Below, piece by piece: positions 1 through 9,952 of a stretch of DNA of 64,000 nt. The position numbers and the translations under genes were made by a program. Positions within the stretch are counted from its first letter, which is position 1. Each line of letters opens with the position of its first letter. The notes under the pieces are model-generated. The model was given only the letters and a program-made list of their open reading frames with translations. It searched no databases and was not told the DNA's origin. This DNA is from Cerrena zonata (lineage: Eukaryota; Basidiomycota; Agaricomycetes; Polyporales; Cerrenaceae). The stretch spans positions 124,001-188,000 of the forward strand of contig JASBNA010000013.1 in assembly GCA_038087015.1 (NCBI GenBank), read 5' to 3'.

Positions 1-827
1 TTAAAACCAGTTGTTTGAGGAGCCAAAGACTGACTAAAAGATGAAAAGGGAGTATTTGCCAAAACCTTGGAAGGGTCCTCAGGAACAGAAAAGCTTATGG
101 CATCAACAAAACTTTGAACTTCATTACGCCATTTCTCTGGTAATACTGCAGGGAGACTATCACCTTTCAAAGATAAATTACACAAGTGAAGTGCTAAAGC
201 AAATTCGGGAAATAACAATGATCCCGATTTATTAGTATCTGCCAACGACCAAATTTCAGCCAAAGTAACTGGTTGCAAACCTGATCTAAGCAAAATATCA
301 CGGGCAGTATCACCATTAATTGCCTGTTCACCTTTCGGTACCGCAGTTCTGAATAAGTGTTCAAATTTAGTTTGATCAGCAACGGTGATAAAGGATAATC
401 TTATACTAGGTATCTTCAAATCATTATTTTCCGAAACATTTGAAACTGCTTGAGAAAATCCAGTCTTCTGTGGTTGTATGAATCCGGTAGCTTGTGGCTG
501 GATAAATCCAGTTGCTTGTGGTTGAACAAATCCGGTTGCTTGGGATTGTAAAGGTTGTTGGCCAAGATTTGGTGCTGATAAACCACTTTGATTATACAAC
601 CCAGTTTGTTGTAACTGGGGTTGCTGGAATTGAGGTTGTTGGAACTGTTGCTGTTGGAATTGCTGAGGATAGAATCCAGTTGCTTGGTTTTGCAATTGGG
701 GTTGTGGATAGAACCCTGGTTGTTGAGGTTGACCAAATTGTTGCTGATTAGGATAACCGCCAGCGAAGCCTGTTTGCTGCTGTTGGTTATTAAATCCAGT
801 CTGTTGTTGCTGATATGGATTATACAT
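1..827 (-). CDS. PAN1: PAN1, actin/endocytosis EH-domain scaffold (N-terminal part, cut by left edge)
   Basis: The reading frame is open from an ATG at 825-827 to the window edge, about 275 residues with no stop, so the C-terminal part lies outside. Pan1 is the endocytic coat scaffold that activates Arp2/3 at cortical actin patches. The first 140 residues are rich in Gln and Pro and carry repeated L/I/V-x-x-Q-x-T-G motifs (for example LQNQATG, IQPQATG, IQPQKTG), the phosphorylation motif of the Ark1/Prk1 kinases. An EH domain follows: it begins around [11 protein letters not shown] after an acidic linker and contains a calcium-loop-like segment, [19 protein letters not shown]. Another LAPQTTG motif lies at the very edge. 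The length of the repeat region and the EH domain fit Pan1 better than Ede1 or End3. Confidence is high for the family and good for the gene. Confidence 0.85.
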   Translation of the reverse strand, partial: MYNPYQQQQTGFNNQQQQTGFAGGYPNQQQFGQPQQPGFYPQPQLQNQATGFYPQQFQQQQFQQPQFQQPQLQQTGLYNQSGLSAPNLGQQPLQSQATGFVQPQATGFIQPQATGFIQPQKTGFSQAVSNVSENNDLKIPSIRLSFITVADQTKFEHLFRTAVPKGEQAINGDTARDILLRSGLQPVTLAEIWSLADTNKSGSLLFPEFALALHLCNLSLKGDSLPAVLPEKWRNEVQSFVDAISFSVPEDPSKVLANTPFSSFSQSLAPQTTGF

Positions 828-1068
828 TGATACTGAAATGCACAATTAACCCAGTTTATACAATTGACTAGATATTAATAAACAAAGTACGTAAGATCTT
901 GATATCTATATAATTTAAAAAAAAGAAGTAATGATTGATTGTTCATTTCGAAATTCGTGGGCGAGAAAGTCGCTTTTCCCGTTTCTTCTTTACAGGTTAC
1001 GTATCAACGCAGTGATTTTTGCTTTTTATCACCGGGGTACGGGTGTTTTATATAGATATAGACTCTGA

Positions 1069-2793
1069 TTAGTTTGGGGCAACAACTTCACTCCAAAAGT
1101 TGCATTCCAACATGGTGACTTTGTTAAAGATCTCGACAAGCTCGTCCAACCTTTCTGTAGTGATTAGGACGCCACTCAATAAAGTTTCTAGAGCGTCAAT
1201 TCCGTTTACGTGAGCTTCACGGTACCAATCGGAAGTATAATCAGCAATCCAGGAATCATAAATGTTTGATTCTTCTACGGAGACAGCATTTAAAAAGTCA
1301 TTGCCCGAGTTTTTATGGTCTTCACGGTATTTTAAAGTATTAATACCAGATTCTGCGTACCCATGGAGACATGGAGCTAAAGCAACTTTAATCCCCAAGA
1401 AGTCTTCTTTCCTGCCCATTTCAAGTAAGAAATCACAGTAATCTAAGCAGGCTTTACCGGGTTGTAATTCAATGTCCAAATCGACTTTATCGTAATCAAT
1501 GTTATATTTTTTTTGTAATTTACTTTTGTGTTTTTCAATTTCATTTACTACTTCTCCGATGATTAAGGCTTCTGAATGAGTTTGTTGGTAGTTTGGGGCC
1601 ACTGAGGCAGCCAATGCATGGACTTGTGCATAATTAACAAGATAATAGAAATCCTGTTTTAGAAAATAAAGAAATCTGTTGAAAGGTAACTTATTCTCGG
1701 CCAATTGGTGTAAAAACTCGTGTTCAGTATACTTTCTCCAATTCTCCTTAACTTTAGGGTGTTCTTTGAAAAATTCAAAAAATGTTTTGTGGCCAGTGAC
1801 TGCTGGGACTGTTGGCTTGATTATTGCCAGGACTCCGACTTCAGGGGTGACGGTATGATTTAAAGGACCGTTACCATGGCCAAGTTTCTTCTCCAAGCTG
1901 AGAATACCTCTGTGGATATAATTAATTGATAATGGCAAAGCTTGGTCTAAAGTTAAGCCTTTTGCAACATTGGACGCAATTGAGGAAGATAAGGTGCAAC
2001 CAGTACCATGAGTATCTTTAGTGAACAAGAATTCCGACTCGTATATTGTAATTGAATCGGTAGTATGTTGATACAATATATCAATTACCGTGAGATCTTC
2101 TTGCTCTTCATTGATATTTCCCTTGAATGGCTTGTTCGTTTTCTTATTCCAAGGTATGTGCCCCCCTTTTACTAAAACATTCTCACATTCTAAGGCTTTT
2201 TGTAAGTCAATTACAAAATTAGTAAAGTCTTCCAACGACTCAATTTTGGGTTCTTTATAATCAGACTTTTTATTTCTATACAATGCAATTGCTTCAATAA
2301 AATTAGGAGTTACCAAATATGACTCTTTAATCAACGTATTGACGCAAATCGACATTGCTTCTTTATCAAACAATTCAGTTCCTGACGTACTTATCATGAC
2401 TGGATCTACTATCAACTTAATATCATGCCTTTTTATCAAGGGTAAGTACTCCTCCAAAACAAGAATTGAATCCTTGGTTAGCATTCCTGTCTTAATGGCT
2501 TTCAAAGGACTCGAATCGTACCCATAAATAAAATCATCGAAATTACTCTCTAAAGTCTTTTGCAATTGTTCCTTGGATGTCTTGACTATTGATTGAACAG
2601 ACTGAGTGTTTTGAGCAGTCAAAGCCGTAATACATGTCAAGCCGTAAACTTGATGAGCAGTTATTGTCTTCAAATCTGCTTCAATTCCGGCACCTCCAGA
2701 ACTATCAGATCCAGCAATTGTAAGCACAGCTGGGATCGATACCTTGTGAAGACGCGAAGGTTTTGTTAGTTTGACAATTTTCTGATCCACCAT
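1069..2793 (-). CDS. THI20: THI20-type HMP kinase / HMP-P kinase fused to thiaminase II
   Basis: 574 residues from an ATG at 2791-2793; S. cerevisiae Thi20 is about 550. The N-terminal half is a ThiD-type kinase that phosphorylates hydroxymethylpyrimidine and its monophosphate: substrate loop GSDSSGGAG at residues 28-36, VDPVM at 129-133, and anion-hole/catalytic loop HGTGC near 262-266. The C-terminal half, from about residue 335, is a TenA/thiaminase II domain that hydrolyses thiamine or salvages its pyrimidine; it shows ACLDYCDFL, which contains the likely nucleophilic Cys, and the APCLHGYAE motif. The whole trifunctional architecture is intact. The protein acts in cytosolic thiamine biosynthesis and salvage. 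A perfect inverted repeat lies about 60 bp upstream. Yeasts may carry THI20, THI21 and THI22 paralogues, so the exact paralogue is not certain. Confidence 0.9.
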   Translation of the reverse strand: MVDQKIVKLTKPSRLHKVSIPAVLTIAGSDSSGGAGIEADLKTITAHQVYGLTCITALTAQNTQSVQSIVKTSKEQLQKTLESNFDDFIYGYDSSPLKAIKTGMLTKDSILVLEEYLPLIKRHDIKLIVDPVMISTSGTELFDKEAMSICVNTLIKESYLVTPNFIEAIALYRNKKSDYKEPKIESLEDFTNFVIDLQKALECENVLVKGGHIPWNKKTNKPFKGNINEEQEDLTVIDILYQHTTDSITIYESEFLFTKDTHGTGCTLSSSIASNVAKGLTLDQALPLSINYIHRGILSLEKKLGHGNGPLNHTVTPEVGVLAIIKPTVPAVTGHKTFFEFFKEHPKVKENWRKYTEHEFLHQLAENKLPFNRFLYFLKQDFYYLVNYAQVHALAASVAPNYQQTHSEALIIGEVVNEIEKHKSKLQKKYNIDYDKVDLDIELQPGKACLDYCDFLLEMGRKEDFLGIKVALAPCLHGYAESGINTLKYREDHKNSGNDFLNAVSVEESNIYDSWIADYTSDWYREAHVNGIDALETLLSGVLITTERLDELVEIFNKVTMLECNFWSEVVAPN

Positions 2794-3183
2794 TGAAATA
2801 TAATTGACCCTACTGCCATTCTAGAAATGAAAGAAATAATCGACTTCATTTGCAGAAGCTGATCTTTATAAATCAGCTTATTTTCGCAATCTGAGCTTTA
2901 TGGCCCTGTAAGGTGTTAAAGAGATAGTTCATGCAGTATTAATAGAGTGAGAAAATCTCATTATGCTCTTACGGTTCCAACTCGATATTATCTAATTACC
3001 AATCTTGACGGGGCCTCTAGAAGCCTTTATAATGGCTAATCTCAAGCTATCTTGAGTATGATGCTGTGTGACTAAGAGCACACTGTAGACAGGTGTAATA
3101 AGTACAATAGTTTTACTGTGTCATACATAAGTTGCTGATAATTCGATTTTTGTATTAATCTATATAGTATAATAAAGAACAAT
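2794..3183 (-). promoter_or_regulatory. THI20 upstream region and AMD1 3' flank, with an inverted repeat
   Basis: 390 bp without a gene, lying upstream of THI20 and downstream of AMD1, both on the minus strand. It is AT-rich. It contains a perfect inverted repeat at 2856-2879 with arms AAGCTGAT and ATCAGCTT around an 8-nt spacer, CTTTATAA. This could be a dyad binding site or a 5'-leader hairpin. I saw no CTGAGA-type TPP riboswitch core and no intron signals. Confidence 0.4.
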
Positions 3184-5529
3184 CTATCGATGTTGGGATG
3201 GAGGAGGTTGTAAATTAGAATAGTAATCGACCAATTCCAACTCACTTTTCAAGGTTTCTTCTCTATATCCAATTCTGATATCAGGTACATTGGTCTTTTC
3301 GATATCATTACCTGCGACCCCACCAAGCATAAATTTCTTACCTAACCAATGTTTCTTGATAGAAGCTTCCCAGCCTGACTGTTTGACCGAATTATAAGCC
3401 AATTCACACATATCGACACCGGAAAATTTATAAATTTGAGCTGCAACCGAGTATTCCTCAATCAAAGGTTCCTTTGTATAAGAAAATTGTAATGGATCAT
3501 CAGTTGAAAGAGAAACATTCATACCTTTTTTGAAGAAATTATAAAATGGATTCTTATCGTAAGTTAAAAACAAGGCATTATTAGATAATGGAGACATGGC
3601 TAAACCAATTTGATCTAAATAGTATAAATATTGAATGAAAGGAATCTTTCTTAATAATATACCATGAGAAATAGAATGAGAGGTTAAGAATGCACTGATA
3701 AGATGTTCAGGATCACCTGCTTCACCACAATGAGGTCTCAAGACAAAAGTATTGAATCCTTTAGATAATCTTAATCTATTCAATGGAGTCAAATTGGCAT
3801 AAATATAATACAAATAGTAAGAATAAGGAGGATTGGTTGCACCATCCCATTTACTAGCAGGAGGGAATTTCTTGGATTGTAACAATTTTTCTGATTTAGA
3901 TTCATCATCGACTGAATCAAACCCTACAACACGTTGTAAGAAAACGTGTAACTTTGGATGAGATTTTGGATTGATTGAAACTTCAAAAAGTGGTTCAAAC
4001 AAGTTTCTAATGATGTCTTGAAATGTACCAACGTTATTGTTCTTTTTATACAAGTCATATAATCTAGGAACTTGAATCAACCAACGAACATTATGACTGA
4101 ATAATTTATTATCAACAATCCAACTGGCTAATTTGTCCCATTCGTGAATAGATCTACCATAAACTGATATTCTCAATTCAGTCATTTGGTATTTGGAACC
4201 CTCAAGATCATCAAAGACTTGGGCAGTTAATTCTGCCAAATATCTACCGTTAATGAAATTATCAGTTTTCAAAAAAATCTCTCTTAATCTAGATTCACCA
4301 ATAGGGTTATATTTTAAATTGAATTTATCAAATCTGTGGAAAGTGTCTGTATGAGCATGCATATCTAAGGTATCGATTGAGAGGTCGTAAGCACTTAATT
4401 TCAAAGATTTGAATACTTCTTCCAAGGTTAATAATTTTCCATCTCTGAATATGACTTGATCATTTGGTTGGCATTTTAACTTATATTTGATAAATCTTAA
4501 CAAATGCTTTTGATTCATACAAGCAGAATGGTGAATATGAGTGTCAACTTTACGGACGTTGTAAAAATCACGATGAGGATTACGCTTGGATTGCTTATTT
4601 TCTTCGTACTCATTAAGTAAGAAATACAAATTCCATTTTGCCTCTAAGTATTGCAATCTTTTAAAAGAAAATGATTTAGAGGGCCCATCAGATGAGATTT
4701 TAATAATCTTATTTAAATCAAGATAATAATCACGTAAAGTAGGCACATCGACGAGTGACTTACCTTTGTAACACACTTCATAATTATCTTCGGGGCCAAC
4801 TTTGAAACTGTAGTTGTCATCACCTCCAGGGATTTCACATTTGGAAAAATCAAATTGTTCTTCTGGTTCATTTTCTGCAAGCTGATTGAATCTATTTCTC
4901 GACTTGTATGTAGGTTTTGGTGGTGGGGGATAGATATTCCAATCATCCTTATTCTTTGGATTTTCCATTTCATCAAATTGATGAGATCTTTTCAAGTATT
5001 TATGTCTGAGATCAAGACACAATTTAACATTTTTAAACAAATCAATTAATTCATCAGAAGGATATTCTTCTGGTAAAGCATTGGCATTTGATTTAGGGTT
5101 TTGAGTATGGTTATTATTATGAGATGCCATTGACGGAGTAGGATGGTAATGTTTTGGCAAAGAGTGATGAGGTAAGTCAATAATTGATTGTCTTCTCTGC
5201 TTAGGTGAAGATGGAGCTCCGGCATGAGGTGAATGCAAAGCTTCGAAAGCCTTCACTTTCAAATCGTGATCTTTCATGAATCTATCTTCTGCATTAGAGA
5301 AATGAGTGGAATTATATGATTTTGAAAGAACATCCCCATCGTCTTCTATATCGCTATCATCTATAAATCTGTGTGAGTCTTCATCAGGAGATTGAATTTC
5401 ATCCTCTGAATTATCCAAGGATGGATTATGGGTTTTGTCGTGAAGTTCTAAGCTAAAAGGCGCCATGGTTGCTGAAGAAGCACTGATAAAGAAGCAGAAG
5501 TTCATCGATGCACTTTTATTCTTTGGCAT
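3184..5529 (-). CDS. AMD1: AMD1, AMP deaminase
   Basis: Converts AMP to IMP and ammonia in purine interconversion, in the cytosol. Signature elements are plain: zinc-binding DTHIHHSACMNQ, then HCGEAGD, the segment QIGLAMSPLSNNALF, and SLSTDDPLQF followed by TKEPLIEEYSVAAQ. The N-terminal 200 residues are acidic and low in complexity, as in other fungal AMP deaminases. From the first ATG (5527-5529) the protein is 781 residues; S. cerevisiae Amd1 is 810. That ATG has a poor context (T at -3). A second in-frame ATG at 5464-5466 has an excellent context (ACCATGG) and would give 760 residues starting MAPFSLELHDK, so the true start may be there. The catalytic domain is complete and unbroken. Confidence 0.92.
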   Translation of the reverse strand: MPKNKSASMNFCFFISASSATMAPFSLELHDKTHNPSLDNSEDEIQSPDEDSHRFIDDSDIEDDGDVLSKSYNSTHFSNAEDRFMKDHDLKVKAFEALHSPHAGAPSSPKQRRQSIIDLPHHSLPKHYHPTPSMASHNNNHTQNPKSNANALPEEYPSDELIDLFKNVKLCLDLRHKYLKRSHQFDEMENPKNKDDWNIYPPPPKPTYKSRNRFNQLAENEPEEQFDFSKCEIPGGDDNYSFKVGPEDNYEVCYKGKSLVDVPTLRDYYLDLNKIIKISSDGPSKSFSFKRLQYLEAKWNLYFLLNEYEENKQSKRNPHRDFYNVRKVDTHIHHSACMNQKHLLRFIKYKLKCQPNDQVIFRDGKLLTLEEVFKSLKLSAYDLSIDTLDMHAHTDTFHRFDKFNLKYNPIGESRLREIFLKTDNFINGRYLAELTAQVFDDLEGSKYQMTELRISVYGRSIHEWDKLASWIVDNKLFSHNVRWLIQVPRLYDLYKKNNNVGTFQDIIRNLFEPLFEVSINPKSHPKLHVFLQRVVGFDSVDDESKSEKLLQSKKFPPASKWDGATNPPYSYYLYYIYANLTPLNRLRLSKGFNTFVLRPHCGEAGDPEHLISAFLTSHSISHGILLRKIPFIQYLYYLDQIGLAMSPLSNNALFLTYDKNPFYNFFKKGMNVSLSTDDPLQFSYTKEPLIEEYSVAAQIYKFSGVDMCELAYNSVKQSGWEASIKKHWLGKKFMLGGVAGNDIEKTNVPDIRIGYREETLKSELELVDYYSNLQPPPSQHR

Positions 5530-5778
5530 CGATTTTCGCACTGGCCAAATTTTTCACGGGTCCCCCTCCCAACCCTTTGACAGGTTCTACTATTCACTCC
5601 TACTCTTTACAACGAAGCCAAGTAACCCTTAGTTAAGCACGACTATAGGCTGTTGTGGAAATTTACACACATGGAAACATGGCAACTTGATTTGCTGACT
5701 GCAAGTAACATTGATATTTAAAAAAAAAAAAAAGAAAAAAGTAAAAAAAAGAAAAGAAACAGTAGTCTATAATCTATA

Positions 5779-7830
5779 TCAAGGTAGTACTACAAGAGGT
5801 AACTCAAACTTGAATTCGCTACCAGTATTATCGAAACGATATTGGGATGTGAAAATGGTTTCTCCTGACTTGCTGCCATTGATCGCACTTGGTTGTAAGG
5901 ATCTATCATCAAGTGATGGTCTTGCCGTTGTAGAAGTATCTGAAGGATCATTAGGACTCAAGTTGATTCGCTTTGGGTCATCATTGGTACCTTCTCTAGG
6001 TAATTCGTTGCTTGCTTGTCGATTTTCTTTAGTTATTTCTTCATTCAATTCGTGTCTGTCAAACTCATTCAAGTTGAATTTGAATATAACGTAATATTTC
6101 AAATCCATAAACGTTGAACTTTGAAATTGTTGACACAAGTACGGTGGTATATGTATCATGCCATTTATTTTGCTATTCTTGGAATTCTCATGAGAATATG
6201 AATTAACCAAGGAAGCTGCAAAAGAGTTGACTTTCACTGGGGGGCTAACACGATAGGTGTTGGTGAAGTCATGGAAATCACCATTTTTATTTTGAATATG
6301 ATAAACTTCATGAGCCTCTATGTGAGCAATCAAACCAACGATCTTGGTGGTATTCTTGTAGGAGGAGCTGATATCAATCGAGAAATGAAAGTCATCACCC
6401 AAGTGATAAGCTGGTTTAGAAATCATAACTTCACACAAGTCTTGATCATTTACTCGGATTTGGTAGTGAGTTTTAAGTTTCTCTGGAAGTTGAGGATTCA
6501 TAGGGATTTCAGGTAAAGTAGTATGAAGCTTGAAGAGCGCAGATGAGCTTTTCCGTCTTTCATTTTTGGAGACATTATGCAAATCCGAATCGATTAATTT
6601 ATTTAAATCTTGTAGCATTTGATCTTTTCCTGATGAGTTTTCTGGTGACACATCCTGAGGATTTGTTATGTTATGATCAATAACTTTAATATCCCAATTT
6701 TTATCAATTTTCGTCAGACTTAGATAATCAGGCTGGAGCCAGCGATCTTCATGGCCTATACGTTTCCCTCTAACATCGAATGGGAAATAAACTGATCTTG
6801 GAATGATTTTACCTTTACGATTTTCCAGTACACCAACAACTAAAGAATATCTTATACTAGTCCAGCCTTGATCACCAACAAGGCCAGTCAGGTTGGTATT
6901 ATACAGGGGAGGCATTGAGATATCGATATTGTTAAACCTAACTCTGAAAGTTTTAGATGCTTTTGGTTTGAGGGAAACGTCGGTGAATAAAAGATGCTGC
7001 AGGGTTGCGTAAAATGGAACAATTGAGTTTGTAATATCCAGTAATGGTAATTGAGGGCCGTTATCTTCATTATCATCTTCATCAGAATTGGTAATTTTTT
7101 TCGAGTATTCCAAAGAGTTGAAAGTGAAGAGAAGATCTCGAATTAAGAATTTATTTGTATTATCGATAAAGTTCTCTTCTTTAACTTTTTCTTTATGATA
7201 GATCAAATCATTAACCCCAGCAAGCTTACCACCGATAACCATTGGATCTTTCAAGTAAAAATCACGCAAGAACGGGGTTTTGTTCAATTTTTCGTCTTTG
7301 GTTTCATTTTCATCATCACCGGCGGTTTGCCCATCTGGTTGGTATTGATCATAATAACTTTTGTTGCTCCACCAGCCATGATCATTAGAGACCCCACTAT
7401 CCAAAGGAGAAGAGTGCAAGTCGTATCTGTAATTCAAGCTTACGTAACCGAATAGTTGTAAGTAGCCCAACATAATTGAAACATCAGCCGGGGAATTGTT
7501 ATTAGAATCCTTCACTGGAGGTATAGTTTCAGTATTCCAGATACTTCCAAACCAACCGTTATTATTTTGATTCTGGGGTTCATCATCGGAAGGGTTTACG
7601 GTGACGTTTTCCGTCGAGGTATTATGAAAGCTTATCAAGCACTCTACTTGATCAATAGCCTCGTCATTTAGTGAAGTTGATGATTTTCTTCTTCGAGGTT
7701 GAGTGGTGGACGCGGTTGAGTCCTGATGAAGATAAGTCAAGGATATCGATAAGTGGTTATTAATTTTTTTCAAATATGAAGGAGCAATTGGCTTCTGTAG
7801 CGTCGAAGCATTATGACTTACCGTGGGCAT
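5779..7830 (-). CDS. RGP1: RGP1, subunit of the Ric1-Rgp1 guanine nucleotide exchange factor for Ypt6
   Basis: 683 residues from an ATG at 7828-7830; S. cerevisiae Rgp1 is 663. Rgp1 pairs with Ric1 at the Golgi to activate the Rab GTPase Ypt6 for endosome-to-Golgi retrograde transport. The protein matches the Rgp1 family by its middle region: a SIMLGYLQLFGYVSLNYRYD segment that reads like the family signature, then an arrestin-like beta-rich part with RVRFNNIDISMPPLY and SIRYSLVVGVLENRKGK, and a C-terminal half with KTHYQIRVND. There is no transmembrane segment or signal peptide. The assignment rests on remembered family pattern rather than a catalytic motif, so it is good but not certain. 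Confidence 0.75.
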   Translation of the reverse strand: MPTVSHNASTLQKPIAPSYLKKINNHLSISLTYLHQDSTASTTQPRRRKSSTSLNDEAIDQVECLISFHNTSTENVTVNPSDDEPQNQNNNGWFGSIWNTETIPPVKDSNNNSPADVSIMLGYLQLFGYVSLNYRYDLHSSPLDSGVSNDHGWWSNKSYYDQYQPDGQTAGDDENETKDEKLNKTPFLRDFYLKDPMVIGGKLAGVNDLIYHKEKVKEENFIDNTNKFLIRDLLFTFNSLEYSKKITNSDEDDNEDNGPQLPLLDITNSIVPFYATLQHLLFTDVSLKPKASKTFRVRFNNIDISMPPLYNTNLTGLVGDQGWTSIRYSLVVGVLENRKGKIIPRSVYFPFDVRGKRIGHEDRWLQPDYLSLTKIDKNWDIKVIDHNITNPQDVSPENSSGKDQMLQDLNKLIDSDLHNVSKNERRKSSSALFKLHTTLPEIPMNPQLPEKLKTHYQIRVNDQDLCEVMISKPAYHLGDDFHFSIDISSSYKNTTKIVGLIAHIEAHEVYHIQNKNGDFHDFTNTYRVSPPVKVNSFAASLVNSYSHENSKNSKINGMIHIPPYLCQQFQSSTFMDLKYYVIFKFNLNEFDRHELNEEITKENRQASNELPREGTNDDPKRINLSPNDPSDTSTTARPSLDDRSLQPSAINGSKSGETIFTSQYRFDNTGSEFKFELPLVVLP

Positions 7831-8060
7831 GACTTAGCAGATGTAATAAGAGAAGGTGATAAGACAAGCTGTTAATAGGTTGAAGGCATAAAAAACAGCG
7901 AGAGAAGAAAAAAAAATACACAAGTCAAAAAAAAAAGTACAAGATCAGAATCGAGCTTCTCGTTTATCAGGTTTATTTGATACTTCAGATACAAAAATGT
8001 ATAATATTTAATTTACAAAGAAGAAATAGAAGGAGAGACAGGAAGTAGGTGAATAAAGGA

Positions 8061-9233
8061 TTATATTTGTTGTTCGTGTTTATTTATTGGAGCTTGAATA
8101 CCTTCCTGTTGAATTTGGGCCAATTGTTCTTGTTGTTGAGGGTTAGTTGAACCATCAGCATTTGAAGTGAGGTCATTACCACCAACCAAATGATGGAAAT
8201 CTAAGATCTCACTATACATCATGACTCTCCAAGTATCTACTGGTAAATCGACGTCATTGAAACTCCAATCGAATTTTTGTTCACAAACAGGTTCATCAGT
8301 TGGATCATGATAAGGTTCCATATAAGGATGTTGTAAAGCATCAGCAGCACTAATTCTCTTTTTAGGATCAAAAATCAACATTTTAGCTAATAAGTCGATA
8401 GCTTCTGGTTCAACATGGGTACATTGAGCAAAACGTTCACTGAAAGGAATTGGATCTCTATGAGGTAAAGATTGAACAAAACGTAAAGTATTTTCTGAAC
8501 AAATAGTATCAATAACATCCGGAGGAGGAGAACCTAATAATTCAGTAATTATGGAGAATTGATGAACATGATCTTTACCGGGGAATAAAGGTTTACCTTC
8601 AATCATTTCAGAAAGAATACAACCAACAGACCATAGATCAACTTCAGTATCGTATTTTTGCCAAGTTAACATGATTTCTGGAGCACGATAATAACGGGTT
8701 GAAACATAACCGGTCATTTGAGGATCCTGAATACGGGCCAACCCAAAATCACAAATTTTTAAATCACAGTTTTCATTAATCAAAATATTTGATGGTTTTA
8801 AATCACGATGAATAACTCCTGCTGAATGAACGTATTTCAATCCTCTTAATATTTGATAAGTGAAATACTGAATGAATTGTTTTTCTAATGGTCTTGATGT
8901 TAATAAACGATGTAAATCAGTCCCTTGTAATTCAGTAACAAAATAAATATCTTCTAATGGAGATAAAAAAATATCATCTAAAGTAATTAAATTTTCATGT
9001 CTTAAATGTTTTAACAACTTTAATTCACGATATGTTCTCTTAGCTAAAACACTAGTGGAAAACGGCTTCATGATTTTTTTAACTGCTACATTTTGTCCAG
9101 TTAACTTATCAATGGCTGAACAAACAAGTCCAAATGCCCCCATTCCCACCGGATTTAACTCAGTATATCGATTGGTAATCTCAAACACAGTCCCAAATAT
9201 TTGGGTTCTAGTAAATTCTCCATCAGTTGACAT
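8061..9233 (-). CDS. HOG1: HOG1, stress-activated MAP kinase (p38 class)
   Basis: 390 residues from an ATG at 9231-9233. A typical p38-type MAP kinase: glycine loop GMGAFG around 30-35, ATP-binding Lys in AVKK (about 52), catalytic HRDLKPSN at 142-149, DFG at 162-164, and the TGY activation lip at 174-176 followed by STRYYRAPE. The C-terminal segment holds the common-docking region and a Pbs2-binding-like stretch. Hog1 transmits osmotic, oxidative and other stress signals from the Pbs2 MAPKK and moves to the nucleus when active. The TGY lip and overall sequence separate it from the TEY kinases Fus3/Kss1/Slt2. The gene is intact. Its upstream region (9234-9952) contains a 13-bp minisatellite. 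Confidence 0.97.
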   Translation of the reverse strand: MSTDGEFTRTQIFGTVFEITNRYTELNPVGMGAFGLVCSAIDKLTGQNVAVKKIMKPFSTSVLAKRTYRELKLLKHLRHENLITLDDIFLSPLEDIYFVTELQGTDLHRLLTSRPLEKQFIQYFTYQILRGLKYVHSAGVIHRDLKPSNILINENCDLKICDFGLARIQDPQMTGYVSTRYYRAPEIMLTWQKYDTEVDLWSVGCILSEMIEGKPLFPGKDHVHQFSIITELLGSPPPDVIDTICSENTLRFVQSLPHRDPIPFSERFAQCTHVEPEAIDLLAKMLIFDPKKRISAADALQHPYMEPYHDPTDEPVCEQKFDWSFNDVDLPVDTWRVMMYSEILDFHHLVGGNDLTSNADGSTNPQQQEQLAQIQQEGIQAPINKHEQQI

Positions 9234-9952
9234 CGTGTATCGTTCTTAGTATATCTAAACAATTCTAATACTTTAAAGAAAAAGTTATAATCGGTCCAAT
9301 TCTCATATACTTTTTTTCCTCTTTCTTTCCACAGAGTGTACTTTGCCTTTCCTGTTTTGTCTCTTTTTGTCTATTGCTCAGTGTTTACCCTTAAAGTGAG
9401 CTTTGTATTTTTTTTTTTTTCGGTTTGTTAGCGATTGTCAGTCACTCACTTTCAGATTAACCTTCATCACGAAGACAATCCTTAGCAAATGATCAGCGCT
9501 ACACCACGGACAATTACCCATTTGTCTTACCTTCAAACCGCAATACTATGCAGCATGGCTATTTGTTAGACAGCAGCTTTATTGGGAGTCCGGTAATCGT
9601 GAACCCTCGACAGCAGCGATTGCGCTGATGTAATCCGCTGGTTTTGAGTTGTTGGCCAGCACACGCTCTTTTTGTTTTGGGGGGAAGTCACGTGGATGAC
9701 CTCCGTACAGTTTGGTTTTGCTGCAAATTCTGTCTTCCCGTCTTCTCCTGTCTTCTGTCTATCTTATCTGTCTATCTTATCTGTCTATCTTATCTGTTAT
9801 CTGTCTATCTTATCTGTTTTCTATGGCTCTGTTTATATGCCTGGTATTTGTATACATGTATCTACCCATACTTGTAGGTGGCATGTTTTTGGAAGTTTCT
9901 ACAAGTTTTTACAATATTTTAATATACAACTTTTATTATAGTCATTTAGTCA
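9234..9952. other. Intergenic region: HOG1 upstream side and CDC20 3' flank
   Basis: 719 bp with no supportable gene. The HOG1-proximal part is rich in T and pyrimidine tracts, including a run of T near 9410-9420. The distal part carries a 13-bp tandem repeat (listed separately). The short open frames here on the plus strand run through that repeat and have repetitive, unnatural composition, so I do not call them genes. Confidence 0.6.
9755..9813. repeat. 13-bp minisatellite, unit CTGTCTATCTTAT
   Basis: Four copies of CTGTCTATCTTAT occupy 9755-9793 and 9801-9813, with a 7-bp truncated copy (CTGTTAT) between the third and fourth. It lies between HOG1 and CDC20 and belongs to no gene. Confidence 0.85.

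Noticed and set aside
2794..3183. TPP riboswitch before THI20
   Set aside because: No CTGAGA-type conserved core or intron was seen; known fungal TPP switches sit in introns of other thiamine genes.
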